A DNA stretch of 64,000 nt, from positions 61,606 to 125,605 of the forward strand of contig JBOFJQ010000009.1 in the NCBI GenBank assembly GCA_051656905.1, written 5' to 3'. This document shows positions 33,116-44,279 of this stretch, one piece after another. Source of the stretch: JAGNZR01 sp051656905 (lineage in GTDB: Bacteria; Fusobacteriota; Fusobacteriia; Fusobacteriales; Fusobacteriaceae). The notes under the pieces were generated by a model, which was not told the origin of the DNA, searched no databases, and was given only the letters and a program-made list of their open reading frames with translations. Both the position numbers and the translations under genes were made by a program. The stretch's first letter is position 1; every line of letters begins with the position of its first letter.

Positions 33116-33739
33116 ATGATTGAACACTTAAGAGCCGGTGGTCCACTTATGATTGTTATAGTAACACTTTCTATAATTGGATTAACCGTTATTTTAGAAA
33201 GAGGTTACTACTTTATGAAACATGAAAAAGATAATGGAGAAATCTTAATTACACATTTAGAAAAATTTATAAGAAATGGTGAAAAAGAAAAAGCAATAAA
33301 AGTTTGCGATACTTTTAAAAATACATCTTCAAAAGTTATGAAGACAATTTTATTAGAATATGGTGCTGGAAAAATGAATTGTTGCACATACGATTATTTA
33401 GAAGAAAAAGCTAGAGAGTGTGCCCTAAGAGAGCTTCCTAAGCTAGAAAAAAATATGTGGTTATTAGCATTAGCTGCAAATGTAACACCTCTTGCTGGTC
33501 TTCTAGGAACTGTAACTGGTATGATTGGAGCTTTTCATTCCATGGCTAAAAACGGAGCTGGAGATGCAACAGTTTTAGCTTCTGGAATATCAGAAGCATT
33601 GATAACAACAGCATCTGGTCTTATAGTTTCGATTCCAGCTCTTATATTCTATAACTATTACCAAAAGAAAATAGAGAAAGCAGTTATTGATATGGAAAAA
33701 AATGTAGTTGAGTTTATTAATATTTTAAGAAAATTATAG
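33116..33739 (+). CDS. exbB: ExbB/MotA-TolQ family proton channel
   Basis: A 207-residue inner-membrane protein with three helices: one near the N-terminus (17-35) and two in the second half. The conserved ANVTPLAGLLGTVTGMIGAF and SGISEALITTASGLIVSIPA segments are intact. With ExbD it uses the proton gradient to drive TonB. ATG follows AGGAGGAAAAA; first gene of the haem-uptake operon. Confidence 0.93.
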   Translation: MIEHLRAGGPLMIVIVTLSIIGLTVILERGYYFMKHEKDNGEILITHLEKFIRNGEKEKAIKVCDTFKNTSSKVMKTILLEYGAGKMNCCTYDYLEEKARECALRELPKLEKNMWLLALAANVTPLAGLLGTVTGMIGAFHSMAKNGAGDATVLASGISEALITTASGLIVSIPALIFYNYYQKKIEKAVIDMEKNVVEFINILRKL

Positions 33740-33754
33740 GAGGATAAAAAACTT

Positions 33755-34198
33755 ATGTTCCGATCTAAAGGATTTCTAGCATATAAAAAAAAGGAATTAA
33801 CTCCAGATGTAACTCCTCTAATAGATGTTATCTTTCTTCTTCTAATTTTCTTTATGGTATCTACAACCTTTAATAAAAACGGAGGGTTAAAGATAGACTT
33901 ACCAACATCTAAAATTTCTGAAGTAGAAAAGAAATATGAAAGTTTATCAGTTATTCTTTCAAAGGATAAAGAGATAATTATAAGGGTAGAGAACAAAACG
34001 AAAAAAACTGATTTACCTGTTAATAAAGAAAATTTAAAACAAGTTATTCAAGAGAATTTAAGCAATACACAAGAGAAAAGAGTTTCAATAGTTGCAGATA
34101 AAACAATATTTTATGGAGACATTGTTGAAATAATGTCTGAAATAAAATTATCTGGTGCTACTGGAATAGATATAGAAACTATAGAAAAGGAGAGTTAA
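33755..34198 (+). CDS. exbD: ExbD/TolR family protein
   Basis: A 147-residue single-pass protein. The membrane helix begins with TPDVTPLIDVIFLLLIFFMV (about 17-37), including the essential Asp. The C-terminal periplasmic domain shows VSIVADKTIFYGDIVEIM. It starts 15 bases after exbB and ends 4 bases before the hutW start. Confidence 0.93.
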   Translation: MFRSKGFLAYKKKELTPDVTPLIDVIFLLLIFFMVSTTFNKNGGLKIDLPTSKISEVEKKYESLSVILSKDKEIIIRVENKTKKTDLPVNKENLKQVIQENLSNTQEKRVSIVADKTIFYGDIVEIMSEIKLSGATGIDIETIEKES

Positions 34199-34202
34199 AA
34201 AA

Positions 34203-35497
<1,295 letters not shown>

Positions 35498-35540
35498 AGT
35501 ATAAAAAAAATATGAAAATAAAATATACCGGGGGGAAACA

Positions 35541-37553
35541 ATGAACAAAAAAATTATTTTATTAAGCCTTTTAGCAAGTGTAGTGAGTTATGCATCAGAT
35601 ACTGAATTCTATGAAGAATCTGAAAGCGGAGTAAAACTTGAAAAAAGTGTTATTTCTACAACTGGATTTGAGACATCTCAAAGAAATATACCTAACACTG
35701 TTACTGTTATTACTTCAAAAGAGATTGAAAAGAAAAATTACCAATCTGTATCAGAGGCTTTAAAAGATGTTCCTAGCGTTAACTTAATAGGAGATCCTAA
35801 GAATCCAATAGTTGATATGAGAGGTCAAGGTAGTAAAGCAACTTCTAACGTTCAAGTTCTTGTTGATGGAGTAGCAATTAATCTTCTTGATACATCACAT
35901 GCTAACACTCCTATCAATACTGTCCCTATTGAAAATATAGAAAAAATAGAGGTAATTCCTGGTGGAGGAGCTATCCTTTATGGAAGTGGAACTAGAGGAG
36001 GAATTATAAATATAATAACAAAATCAGGTTCTGGGTATAACGGCGGATATGTTTCTTCTGATATTGACAGTTTTGGAGCAAAAAATAGTAGTGTTAATTA
36101 CGGTACTACAGTTGGAAAATTAGGATTAAATCTAAATTATAGTAGAAATGACTACAAAGGTTTTAGAGATGGAGATGAAGCAGATTCTGATTACTTTGAA
36201 GGTAGTGCAAAATATCAACTATCAAAAACTAGAGATATTACATTAAAATATTCAAAATTTAAAGCAGATTCTACGTCACCAAGAGGTTTAACTAAAAGTG
36301 AATTAGGAGACAGAGATAGTGATGGACTATATGGTAAATATGATGAGCTTGCAACTAAAGATACTGATAAAGATGAGTTCACTATAAAATACCAAGATAG
36401 AATAAATGACAAACTTACATTTGACTTAATTAGTTTCTATCAAACAACTGATATTAAATCTACAAATAATTATGATTCTAGTGGTTATAAAATTCTTAAC
36501 GACATGGATTATAAAGATAAAAAAATGGGGATTAAACCTAAAGTTAAAATTGACTACTCTGAAAATAGTAATTTAATATTAGGATATGACTATATTCATA
36601 ACAATCTAACTAGGGATAGTGAGATGACTATTTTTAGTAAAGAAGTTTATAAAAATGATTTAACTAAAGATACTCACAGTTTATTTGCTTTAAACACTAA
36701 TAGAATAGGAAAATTTGAATTTAGCCAAGGGGTTAGATATGAGTACGCTGATTATGAAGTTGATAGAACTTATACTAAAGGAAAAAATTCTACAGATATC
36801 CAAAATGATAAAACAATGGAAAATGCTGCTTATGAGTTAGTTGGTAATTATTTCTATTCAGATAAAGGAAACGTTTACTTAAAAGGAGTTAAAGGATTTA
36901 CATCTCCTGCTCCTGCTCAATTAGTTGATAAGATTAATGGAAGATATATAGATAATGATTTAGATTCAGAAACATATACAACATATGAATTAGGTATAAA
37001 AGATTATGTACTTGGAAGTTTTGTAAGCGGAGCTGTTTATTATACTGAAACTAAAGATGAAATTGCTACTGAAAATTATTCAAATATGAACTTCAGAAAC
37101 TATAACATAGGAAAAACTAAGAGATATGGACTTGAACTAACAGCAGAACAATACTTTGGTAAACTAACTGTTAGAGAGGGATATTCACTAGTAAAAACTG
37201 AAATATTAGAAGATCAAGATAAGAGTATAGAAGGAAATGAAATAGCTAACGTTCCTAGCAATAGATTTAATATTGCTTTAGATTATCAGTTAACTCCTAA
37301 GGTTAATGCTATTTGGGATACTGTTTATTCATCAGGATACTACTTAAATAATGAAAATACACAAGGAAGACAAAATGAAAATGTAGTTACAAATGTATAT
37401 TTAAATTATCAAGTAAAAGAAAATTTAAGATTATACACAGGAATTAACAATATATTTAATGAAAAATACTATAACTCAATTGATTCAAAAGGAAAAGAAT
37501 ATGATCCTGCTGCTGAAAGAAGTTTCAAAGCTGGATTTAAATACAATTTTTAA
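35541..37553 (+). CDS. TonB-dependent outer-membrane receptor, probably for haem
   Basis: A 670-residue receptor: signal peptide at 1-18, plug domain about 45-160 (RNIPNTVTVITSKEIEKKNY; VDMRGQGSKATSNVQVLVDG; GGGAILYGSGTRGGIINIIT) and a 22-strand barrel ending in a C-terminal Phe (FKAGFKYNF). Its operon neighbours (ExbBD, HutW, HmuUVT) point to haem rather than siderophore or cobalamin as ligand. ATG is preceded by CGGGGGGAAACA, a strong ribosome-binding site, downstream of the AAAT repeat. Confidence 0.9.
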   Translation: MNKKIILLSLLASVVSYASDTEFYEESESGVKLEKSVISTTGFETSQRNIPNTVTVITSKEIEKKNYQSVSEALKDVPSVNLIGDPKNPIVDMRGQGSKATSNVQVLVDGVAINLLDTSHANTPINTVPIENIEKIEVIPGGGAILYGSGTRGGIINIITKSGSGYNGGYVSSDIDSFGAKNSSVNYGTTVGKLGLNLNYSRNDYKGFRDGDEADSDYFEGSAKYQLSKTRDITLKYSKFKADSTSPRGLTKSELGDRDSDGLYGKYDELATKDTDKDEFTIKYQDRINDKLTFDLISFYQTTDIKSTNNYDSSGYKILNDMDYKDKKMGIKPKVKIDYSENSNLILGYDYIHNNLTRDSEMTIFSKEVYKNDLTKDTHSLFALNTNRIGKFEFSQGVRYEYADYEVDRTYTKGKNSTDIQNDKTMENAAYELVGNYFYSDKGNVYLKGVKGFTSPAPAQLVDKINGRYIDNDLDSETYTTYELGIKDYVLGSFVSGAVYYTETKDEIATENYSNMNFRNYNIGKTKRYGLELTAEQYFGKLTVREGYSLVKTEILEDQDKSIEGNEIANVPSNRFNIALDYQLTPKVNAIWDTVYSSGYYLNNENTQGRQNENVVTNVYLNYQVKENLRLYTGINNIFNEKYYNSIDSKGKEYDPAAERSFKAGFKYNF

Positions 37554-37582
37554 TACTTAAATAAGGGAATAAGGAGATAAAA

Positions 37583-38551
37583 ATGAAAAGGTCATTACCA
37601 CTATTACTAATAATTATTACAATTATTATAGCTATTCTTTCTATAGGTATGGGGAGCGTTAGTATATCTTTAGAAGAAATTTTTAATATAAAAGAAGCAC
37701 CTGATTATATAAAAACAATTGTTTTTGATATCAGATTACCTAGAATAATAATGGCAATACTAATAGGAATGATGTTAGCATCAAGTGGTGTTGTAGTTCA
37801 AGGGGTTTTTCAAAACCCCTTGGCTGACCCTTATATAATTGGAATTGCTGCTAGTGCTACTTTAGGTGCTGTTGTAGCCTATATGCTTAAATTACCTGAT
37901 ATATATTATGGAATACTTGCCTTTGTATCATGTTTACTAAGTACATTTGTTATATTTAGATTGTCTAATAAGAAAGGAAAGGTGGATATAACAACTTTAC
38001 TTATAGTTGGAATTGCTGTTTCATCATTTATTGGTGCATTCACTTCCTTTTCAATGTATTTAATAGGTGAAGAATCTTTCAGAATTACAATGTGGTTAAT
38101 GGGCTATTTAGGTGGTGCTACATGGACGAAAGTATCAATATTAATTGTTCCATTAATTATATCTTTAGTATATTTTTATCTACAAAGAAACAAATTAGAT
38201 GCTCTTCTTTCTGGAGATGAGGAAGCTCATTCTCTTGGAATTAATGTGCAAAAGATAAAAGTTGAAGCTCTTACAGTTGCAGCATTAGTAGTTGCTTTCT
38301 CAGTTGCTTTTTCAGGTATGATTGGATTTGTTGGTTTAATTATTCCACATTCAATAAGATTTATTGTTGGTCCTTCTAATTCTAGACTTCTTCCTAACGC
38401 TGTTTTAGCAGGAGGATTATTCTTACTTATCTGTGACACTATTGGAAGAATGGTTTTAGCCCCTGTGGAAGTCCCAATTGGTGTTATTACTGCATTTTTC
38501 GGAGCACCATTTTTTCTGTACCTAGCATTTAATAAGAAAGGAGAAAGTTAG
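37583..38551 (+). CDS. hmuU: FecCD-family ABC permease (haem/iron)
   Basis: A 322-residue polytopic permease of the BtuC/FecD/HmuU family. Conserved RLPRIIMAILIGMMLASSGV, VFQNPLADPYIIGI and the coupling-helix region GFVGLIIPHSIRFIVGPSNS are present. It forms the channel for the substrate delivered by the binding protein at 39334. The start follows AAGGAGATAAAA; the stop abuts the ATPase gene with a one-base gap. Confidence 0.9.
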   Translation: MKRSLPLLLIIITIIIAILSIGMGSVSISLEEIFNIKEAPDYIKTIVFDIRLPRIIMAILIGMMLASSGVVVQGVFQNPLADPYIIGIAASATLGAVVAYMLKLPDIYYGILAFVSCLLSTFVIFRLSNKKGKVDITTLLIVGIAVSSFIGAFTSFSMYLIGEESFRITMWLMGYLGGATWTKVSILIVPLIISLVYFYLQRNKLDALLSGDEEAHSLGINVQKIKVEALTVAALVVAFSVAFSGMIGFVGLIIPHSIRFIVGPSNSRLLPNAVLAGGLFLLICDTIGRMVLAPVEVPIGVITAFFGAPFFLYLAFNKKGES

Positions 38552-38552
38552 T

Positions 38553-39323
38553 ATGATTAAAATAGAAGGAATAAAGTTTTCTTATGGAAATAAGGAAATT
38601 TTAAAAAATATTAATTTAGAGATAAAGAAAGGGAAAATGATTGGTATTCTTGGCCCTAATGGTTGTGGAAAATCTACACTTTTAAAAAACATACTAGGTT
38701 ATTTAAAACCTAGTTCTGGTAATATTTTTATAAATAATAAAAAAACAGACAGTATCTCTTCTAAAGAACTAGCTAAATTAGTATCTTTAGTTCCTCAAAA
38801 ATCTAGTTTAATGTCTCCCATGACTGTTGAAGATTTCGTTCTTATGGGAAGATTACCTCATCTAACTTCAAGTTGGAGTGGTTACAGAGGGGAAGATTTT
38901 AAAATTGTAAAAGATAAGTTAAATTTTTTAGAACTAAATAAATTCGAAAAAAGAGTTGCACTAAGTCTTTCAGGGGGTGAATTTCAACGTGTTCTACTAG
39001 CAAGAGCTTTAGTACAAGATACCGAACTTCTTTTACTTGATGAACCTACTTCAGCTTTAGATTTAAACCATGCTGTTGAAATTCTAAATAGTGTAAAAAT
39101 GTTGGTTTCAAACCATGGAATAACTGGCGTAGCTGTTTTACATGACCTAAACTTAGCATCAATGTTTTGTGATGAAATTATAATGATGAAAGATGGAGAA
39201 GTATACTATCAAGGAACTCCTCAAGAGGTTGTAAAAGAAGAAATTTTAAAAGAAATATACAATTTAAAATCTAGAGTATTCTGTGGAGAAAATAATATTC
39301 CATATGTAATACCACAAATTTAG
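38553..39323 (+). CDS. hmuV: ABC ATPase for haem/iron import
   Basis: A 256-residue ATP-binding subunit of the FepC/HmuV type. Walker A GPNGCGKST (about 34-42), Q-loop PQKSSLMSPMTVEDFV, signature LSLSGGEFQRVLLARAL and Walker B LLLLDEPTSALDL, then the switch His in VAVLHDLNLA. It powers the permease HmuU encoded just upstream. Confidence 0.92.
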   Translation: MIKIEGIKFSYGNKEILKNINLEIKKGKMIGILGPNGCGKSTLLKNILGYLKPSSGNIFINNKKTDSISSKELAKLVSLVPQKSSLMSPMTVEDFVLMGRLPHLTSSWSGYRGEDFKIVKDKLNFLELNKFEKRVALSLSGGEFQRVLLARALVQDTELLLLDEPTSALDLNHAVEILNSVKMLVSNHGITGVAVLHDLNLASMFCDEIIMMKDGEVYYQGTPQEVVKEEILKEIYNLKSRVFCGENNIPYVIPQI

Positions 39324-39333
39324 GGGGCAGATT

Positions 39334-40221
39334 ATGAAAAAACTTTATATAGCTTTAATGAGCGTTTTTATTTATTCAATATCTTTATCAGCATTAACAA
39401 TACAAGAGGACTCAATAGTAGATGAAAGAGGTAACAAAATAAAAAATAAACACTACAACAAAATAGTAGTACTGGATCCTGCTGTTGTGGAATCATTATA
39501 TTTTATTCAAGGTGAAGGAAGTATAGTTGCAATAGCTGATACTGCTAAAACTCCTATATGGCCACAAGAAAAAACTAAATCATTACCAAAAGCTGGAAAT
39601 ATTATGAAACCATCTATAGAAAAAGTAATGTCTTTTAATCCTGACTTAGTTATTTTAAATGCAATGTCAGAAGGTTTTGGCGAAAGTCTAAGAAATCATA
39701 AAATAAATTATATTGTTAATGAAGGGAAAAAAATTGATGATATTTTAACTAATCTTGAAGTTTTCGGTGCTATAGCAGGAAAAGAAGATAATGCAAAAAT
39801 AGTAGCAAAGGAATACAGAGAAAAACTATCTACAATTAAGCAAACAATATCTAAAAACCCACTAAATTTAAAGGGTGGTTTCCTATTTTCAACATCACCT
39901 ATGATGATATTTAGTCAAAAATCACTCCCAGGAGAAATATTTGAAATTTTAGGAATAGAAAATATTTCAAAAGGATTACCTGGAAGTAGACCTATTGTCT
40001 CTTCTGAATACTTATTAAGAGAAAATCCAGATATCTTAGTTTGCTCTATGTCAATTGAAAGCAAAGAAGATATTATAAGAAATAACCCTATTATAGAAAG
40101 AATTAAGGCAGGTCAAAAAGGCAACATATTTATTATCGAATCAGATAAAATTTTAAGAGCAACACCTAGAATAATTGATGCTCTAGAAGAGTTATACAAG
40201 GAGCTTAATAATGTTAAATAA
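39334..40221 (+). CDS. hmuT: Periplasmic haem/iron-binding protein
   Basis: A 295-residue class III solute-binding protein: signal peptide about 1-20 (MKKLYIALMSVFIYSISLSA), no lipobox Cys, and the typical two-lobe pattern with KIVVLDPAVVESLYFIQGEG, MKPSIEKVMSFNPDLVILNA and ENPDILVCSMSIESKE. Given its operon it is likely HmuT, carrying haem from the receptor to HmuUV. Its last 11 bases overlap the start of the next gene. Confidence 0.88.
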   Translation: MKKLYIALMSVFIYSISLSALTIQEDSIVDERGNKIKNKHYNKIVVLDPAVVESLYFIQGEGSIVAIADTAKTPIWPQEKTKSLPKAGNIMKPSIEKVMSFNPDLVILNAMSEGFGESLRNHKINYIVNEGKKIDDILTNLEVFGAIAGKEDNAKIVAKEYREKLSTIKQTISKNPLNLKGGFLFSTSPMMIFSQKSLPGEIFEILGIENISKGLPGSRPIVSSEYLLRENPDILVCSMSIESKEDIIRNNPIIERIKAGQKGNIFIIESDKILRATPRIIDALEELYKELNNVK

Positions 40222-41890
40222 AATTTTAAGCTATTATAAAAAAGAGATTAAGCTTCTTATTCTCTTTTTAACTAGTAGTCTTATTGTTACATTACTTGAT
40301 TTATATGGTCCTGTTTTAGTCCAAGAATTAATTGACAAAACAATTCCAGATAAAAATTTAACCAGTTTTTTCAAATACTCCTTAATTCTTTTCTCTACTT
40401 ATATTATAAGATATTTTATCTCAGTACATTCATCTTCCAAAGGTCAATTTATGGGAAATAAAATAAAATTTTATATGAGAGAGGATCTATTTAAAAAAAT
40501 AATGTCTCAAGATATAGACTTTTTTAAAAAAAATCAAGGTGGAGAGATAATTTCTAGGGTAACGAGTGACTTAGAAAATGTATCTTCACTACTTTATAGA
40601 GGATTAGAAGATTTTTTATTCTCTGTTATATCTATTCTAGGTGCTCTATTTTTAATGTTTAATTTTAATAAAGAGTTAACTCTTTTAACAATGGCACCAC
40701 TGCCATTTGCAGTATATCTAACTTTTATTCAAAATAAAAAAATGAAAATAAGTTATTTAAACATTAGAAAAGATTTTTCTAAATTAGCTGATAATATTCA
40801 TAATAATATTAGATTAATCTTTTTTATTAAAGACAATGTTTTAGAAGATAAAAAAATAGATGTTTTCAACAATAAAAATGAAAACCTATTAAAAACAGAA
40901 AAAAATAGTATTAAAAATATATCAGTATTAATGTCTGGAATAAATTTTTATAATCAGATAACTCATCTAATTATAATATTTGCAGGTGGTTATTTACATA
41001 TAAAAGGCGAAATAAGTTTGGGGGTTATTGTGAGTTTTCTACTTTTAACAAATAGATTTAGAATATATCTTTTAAGACTTCTTGGATTAGCCGACACTTT
41101 TCAAAAGGGTATGACAGGAATTGAAAGATTTGATGAAATTATGTCATTAAAACCTCAGGAAACAGGAAATATATTCTTGCATGAAGAGATTAGAAATATA
41201 AAAATTAATAATCTAAACTTCTCTTATGACAGTAAAAATATCTTTAATAATCTTTCATTAGATATTTCCAAAGGGGATAGAGTAGCTTTTGTTGGAGAAA
41301 GTGGAGTAGGTAAAACAACTATATTTTCATTATTAAAGAAAAATTTAAATGAATTCCAAGGTGAAATATTAATAAACGATATTAATATAAATAAGATCAA
41401 TAAAAAAGAGTACTTAAAGAAAATTGGAAGCGTTGATCAAAACGAACATATTATGGATGGGAACCTAATAGAAAACATTAGCATCGTTAAAAATAATTTT
41501 AGTGATTATGAATTTGAACAAGCTATAAAACTTGCATTAATTGATGAGTTATATAACGATACTGATAATTTAAAGATTAAAGATACTATTAGTTCTGGTC
41601 AAAAACAAAGAATTTCTCTTGCAAGACTTTTCTTAAAAAAACCAGATGTAGTCTTATTAGATGAGGGAACTTCTGCTTTAGATAATATATTAGAAGCTCA
41701 AATAATGAAAAATATCATAGAAGAATTTAAAGACAAAATAGTTATTTCTATAGCACATAGATTAGATTCTTTAGTAGATTTCAATAAAATAGTTGTATTG
41801 GGAGATAACGGAATATTAGAAACAGGAGATTTTAATACTTTACTAGAAAAAAAGGGTATATTCTATAAAATGTATTCTAGAAAATATTAA
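40211..41890 (+). CDS. ABC exporter half-transporter (fused permease-ATPase) in the haem operon
   Basis: A 559-residue type IV ABC transporter: six membrane helices at about 1-300 and an ATPase with Walker A GESGVGKTT (about 365), signature SSGQKQRISLARLFL and Walker B VVLLDEGTSALD, then the switch segment SIAHRLDSL. It overlaps hmuT by 11 bases, so translation is coupled and it is the last gene before a terminator. Its substrate is unknown; export of excess haem, of a haem-breakdown product, or of a lipid or peptide are all possible. A homodimer is implied. Confidence 0.85.
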   Translation: MLNKILSYYKKEIKLLILFLTSSLIVTLLDLYGPVLVQELIDKTIPDKNLTSFFKYSLILFSTYIIRYFISVHSSSKGQFMGNKIKFYMREDLFKKIMSQDIDFFKKNQGGEIISRVTSDLENVSSLLYRGLEDFLFSVISILGALFLMFNFNKELTLLTMAPLPFAVYLTFIQNKKMKISYLNIRKDFSKLADNIHNNIRLIFFIKDNVLEDKKIDVFNNKNENLLKTEKNSIKNISVLMSGINFYNQITHLIIIFAGGYLHIKGEISLGVIVSFLLLTNRFRIYLLRLLGLADTFQKGMTGIERFDEIMSLKPQETGNIFLHEEIRNIKINNLNFSYDSKNIFNNLSLDISKGDRVAFVGESGVGKTTIFSLLKKNLNEFQGEILINDININKINKKEYLKKIGSVDQNEHIMDGNLIENISIVKNNFSDYEFEQAIKLALIDELYNDTDNLKIKDTISSGQKQRISLARLFLKKPDVVLLDEGTSALDNILEAQIMKNIIEEFKDKIVISIAHRLDSLVDFNKIVVLGDNGILETGDFNTLLEKKGIFYKMYSRKY

Positions 41891-41914
41891 GAAAAGAGGC
41901 TTTTGCCTCTTTTC
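41891..41914 (+). terminator. Terminator of the haem operon
   Basis: GAAAAGAGGC (41891-41900) pairs with GCCTCTTTTC (41905-41914), loop TTTT, followed by TTTTATAAAA. Confidence 0.9.
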
Positions 41915-41973
41915 TTTTATAAAATTATTACAACTAAATATAACAGAAGAATAAATTAAAAGAGGTAAAAACA

Positions 41974-43227
41974 ATGATAAAAAAGTACATACTACTCTTT
42001 TTTATTTTTGAAACTTTAACATTTGCTAATACAGTAACTCTGGATAACTTACTAATTTATCTGGAAAAAACCTCTTATCAAAAAGAGATTTATAAAGTTA
42101 AAAAAAATAGAGATTTAAAAAGAGAAAAAATATATAAGTTAGATGATTTTAATGGGATAAAGACTTCAGGTGAAACTGAATATAATAATGATGACAAAGG
42201 GTATAAGAATACTGGGAAAGCAGAATATGGAGTATTCTATGTGCAGGGTAAAAATTGGAAAAATGATGATAGCTCTGCTCAAATTGGTATTGAAAAAAAT
42301 ATAAAAGATCTGATTTATTCTGAAAATGATAGTAATTTATCAAAATTAAATATCGAAAAAAGTATCGAAAGTATTGAGTTCAAAAGGAAATTAGAGGAAC
42401 AAAAAGTTGATTTGACTAATTTATACAGAGATTATATTAATATTAGATTAGAAATTGCAATAAGAAAAAATGCGTTAAAGACTTTAGACAAAGAAAAAGA
42501 GATTCTTGAAAAATCTTACAGTATGGGGAAAACTCCAAAAATTGACTTAGATTCACTTTTATATAGTTATGAAAATATTGAGTTAGAAATTAATAAATTA
42601 GAAATTGAAAAATACAATACAAAACAACAATTTTTTTATACTTTTAAAATAAACTTAGATACTATTGAATTGGAATCAATAGGTTTAAAAAATATTCCAA
42701 TTAATCAATATCTAGAAAAAATAGGTGACAAAGATCTTTATAAAAGTAGTTTATCTAAAAATATCACTGAAGAAAATATTAAATATTTAAACTATAAAAA
42801 CAAAGTTCCAGATATTACTTTAGGAGTGGAAAGAGATAGTGATATCAACGACAATAGAGTCTTTTTAAAAATAAGTAAAGATATCTTTTTCGAAGATATT
42901 AACTTAGAAAATGAAAAAAGCTCTTTAAAAGAGCAAGAGATAGAGTTAAATCAAAAAGTTAGAAACACAAAAAGTGAAAGAATCCAATACAAAAACAGAT
43001 ACATTAACTTAAAAAAAGAGTATGCTGTTCTCCGTAATAATCGAACTTTAGAAGAATCTAAATATAATATAAAAAAATTAGAAAGCCAATTAGGAAAAAT
43101 TGGATACCTAGATGTAATGGAATCATTTAATGACTATTTAGAGCTTAAAATTAATGAAGAAAAAGCTAACAATACTTTAAATGCACTGATTTATGAAATA
43201 AAAATAAGAGGAGAGCAGAGTATATGA
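41974..43227 (+). CDS. TolC-like outer-membrane efflux protein
   Basis: A 417-residue precursor with a signal peptide (about 1-18) and long helical regions rich in Lys, Glu and Asn, including the paired coiled-coil pattern of outer-membrane efflux proteins (VDLTNLYRDYINIRLEIAIR and the C-terminal KLESQLGKIGYLDVMESFND). Divergent from E. coli TolC, but its place ahead of membrane-fusion and MacAB-type genes supports the assignment. ATG follows AAGAGGTAAAAACA. The stop overlaps the next start. Confidence 0.8.
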   Translation: MIKKYILLFFIFETLTFANTVTLDNLLIYLEKTSYQKEIYKVKKNRDLKREKIYKLDDFNGIKTSGETEYNNDDKGYKNTGKAEYGVFYVQGKNWKNDDSSAQIGIEKNIKDLIYSENDSNLSKLNIEKSIESIEFKRKLEEQKVDLTNLYRDYINIRLEIAIRKNALKTLDKEKEILEKSYSMGKTPKIDLDSLLYSYENIELEINKLEIEKYNTKQQFFYTFKINLDTIELESIGLKNIPINQYLEKIGDKDLYKSSLSKNITEENIKYLNYKNKVPDITLGVERDSDINDNRVFLKISKDIFFEDINLENEKSSLKEQEIELNQKVRNTKSERIQYKNRYINLKKEYAVLRNNRTLEESKYNIKKLESQLGKIGYLDVMESFNDYLELKINEEKANNTLNALIYEIKIRGEQSI

Positions 43228-44270
43228 TAAAAAAAACAATAGTAATCTGCATGACTTTAGTCTTATTTGGTTGTGAAAAAAATAATATCTCATCAAATAA
43301 TGAGGTTTACGCTATAAAGAAAGCTGAAAAAGAAAAGAGTGCAGGTTATATTAATGTAGATGGTAAAGTAGCTGCAAATGATACAAAAAAAGTATTTGTC
43401 GATAAAAAGTTAAAAGTTAAAGAAGTTTTTATTAAACAAGGGGATTATGTAAAAAAAGGTCAAACTCTAATGACTTTCGATGAAACAGAAAGAAATAATA
43501 TAAAAAGAAACCTAGAAAAAGAAAAATTATCCCTCTCTAAATTAAAAAGAGATTATTTAGTAGAAAAAGAACTTAATAAAATTGGAGGAAGTTCAGATAA
43601 TTATGTAAAAGATCTTTCTGAACAAATAAAATCTCAAGAACTATCAATTGAAACTTTAGAAGAGGACCTTTTAAAAACTGCTGAAGAGATTGTAAGCCCA
43701 GTTAGTGGTACAATTACAACTTTAATGGCTCAAGAAAATTACTTCGTAAATACAGATGACCCTCTCTTAGAACTAACTGACTTATCTGATGTTAAGATTA
43801 TTTTAGAGGTTCCTGAATACGATGTTAAAAATATTAAAATTGGGCAAGAATTAATTATAAAACCAGAAGTCTTCGAAAAGAAAAAATCCTATAACGGGAT
43901 AATTACAGATATGTCAAAGATATCAAAAGTTTCTGAGGAAACCTCGGAAAATGTTTTAGAAGTAGAAGTAAAACCATATGAAAAAATTCCTCATATTGTC
44001 CCTGGTTTTAAAGTCTCTGCTACTATATATGTTACCTCTTTTGATTACTCCATTTTTATTCCTAAAACAGCTCTTCAATTTAAAAATAATAGATATTATA
44101 TCTATATAGTTGATTCAAATAGTAAAATACAAGAGAGGGAGATTACCTTTAAAGATACTAAAGGAGAGGAAATTGAAATTAAATCAGGTCTAGAAATGGG
44201 AGAAAACTATATTGTAACTCCTAAAAATAGTTTGAAAAATAATGACATAATAAAAGTAATAAAAAAGTAG
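43224..44270 (+). CDS. Membrane-fusion (HlyD/MacA-type) efflux lipoprotein
   Basis: A 348-residue periplasmic adaptor. The lipobox LFGC at about residues 14-17 indicates a lipoprotein. A biotinyl-lipoyl-like half (VKEVFIKQGDYVKKGQTLMT), a coiled-coil hairpin (about 85-150) and the second half (IVSPVSGTITTLMAQENYFV), then a beta-barrel and membrane-proximal domain follow. It bridges the MacB-like pump and the TolC-like channel. ATG overlaps the preceding stop by four bases. Confidence 0.9.
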   Translation: MIKKTIVICMTLVLFGCEKNNISSNNEVYAIKKAEKEKSAGYINVDGKVAANDTKKVFVDKKLKVKEVFIKQGDYVKKGQTLMTFDETERNNIKRNLEKEKLSLSKLKRDYLVEKELNKIGGSSDNYVKDLSEQIKSQELSIETLEEDLLKTAEEIVSPVSGTITTLMAQENYFVNTDDPLLELTDLSDVKIILEVPEYDVKNIKIGQELIIKPEVFEKKKSYNGIITDMSKISKVSEETSENVLEVEVKPYEKIPHIVPGFKVSATIYVTSFDYSIFIPKTALQFKNNRYYIYIVDSNSKIQEREITFKDTKGEEIEIKSGLEMGENYIVTPKNSLKNNDIIKVIKK

Positions 44271-44279
44271 GTATTTTAT

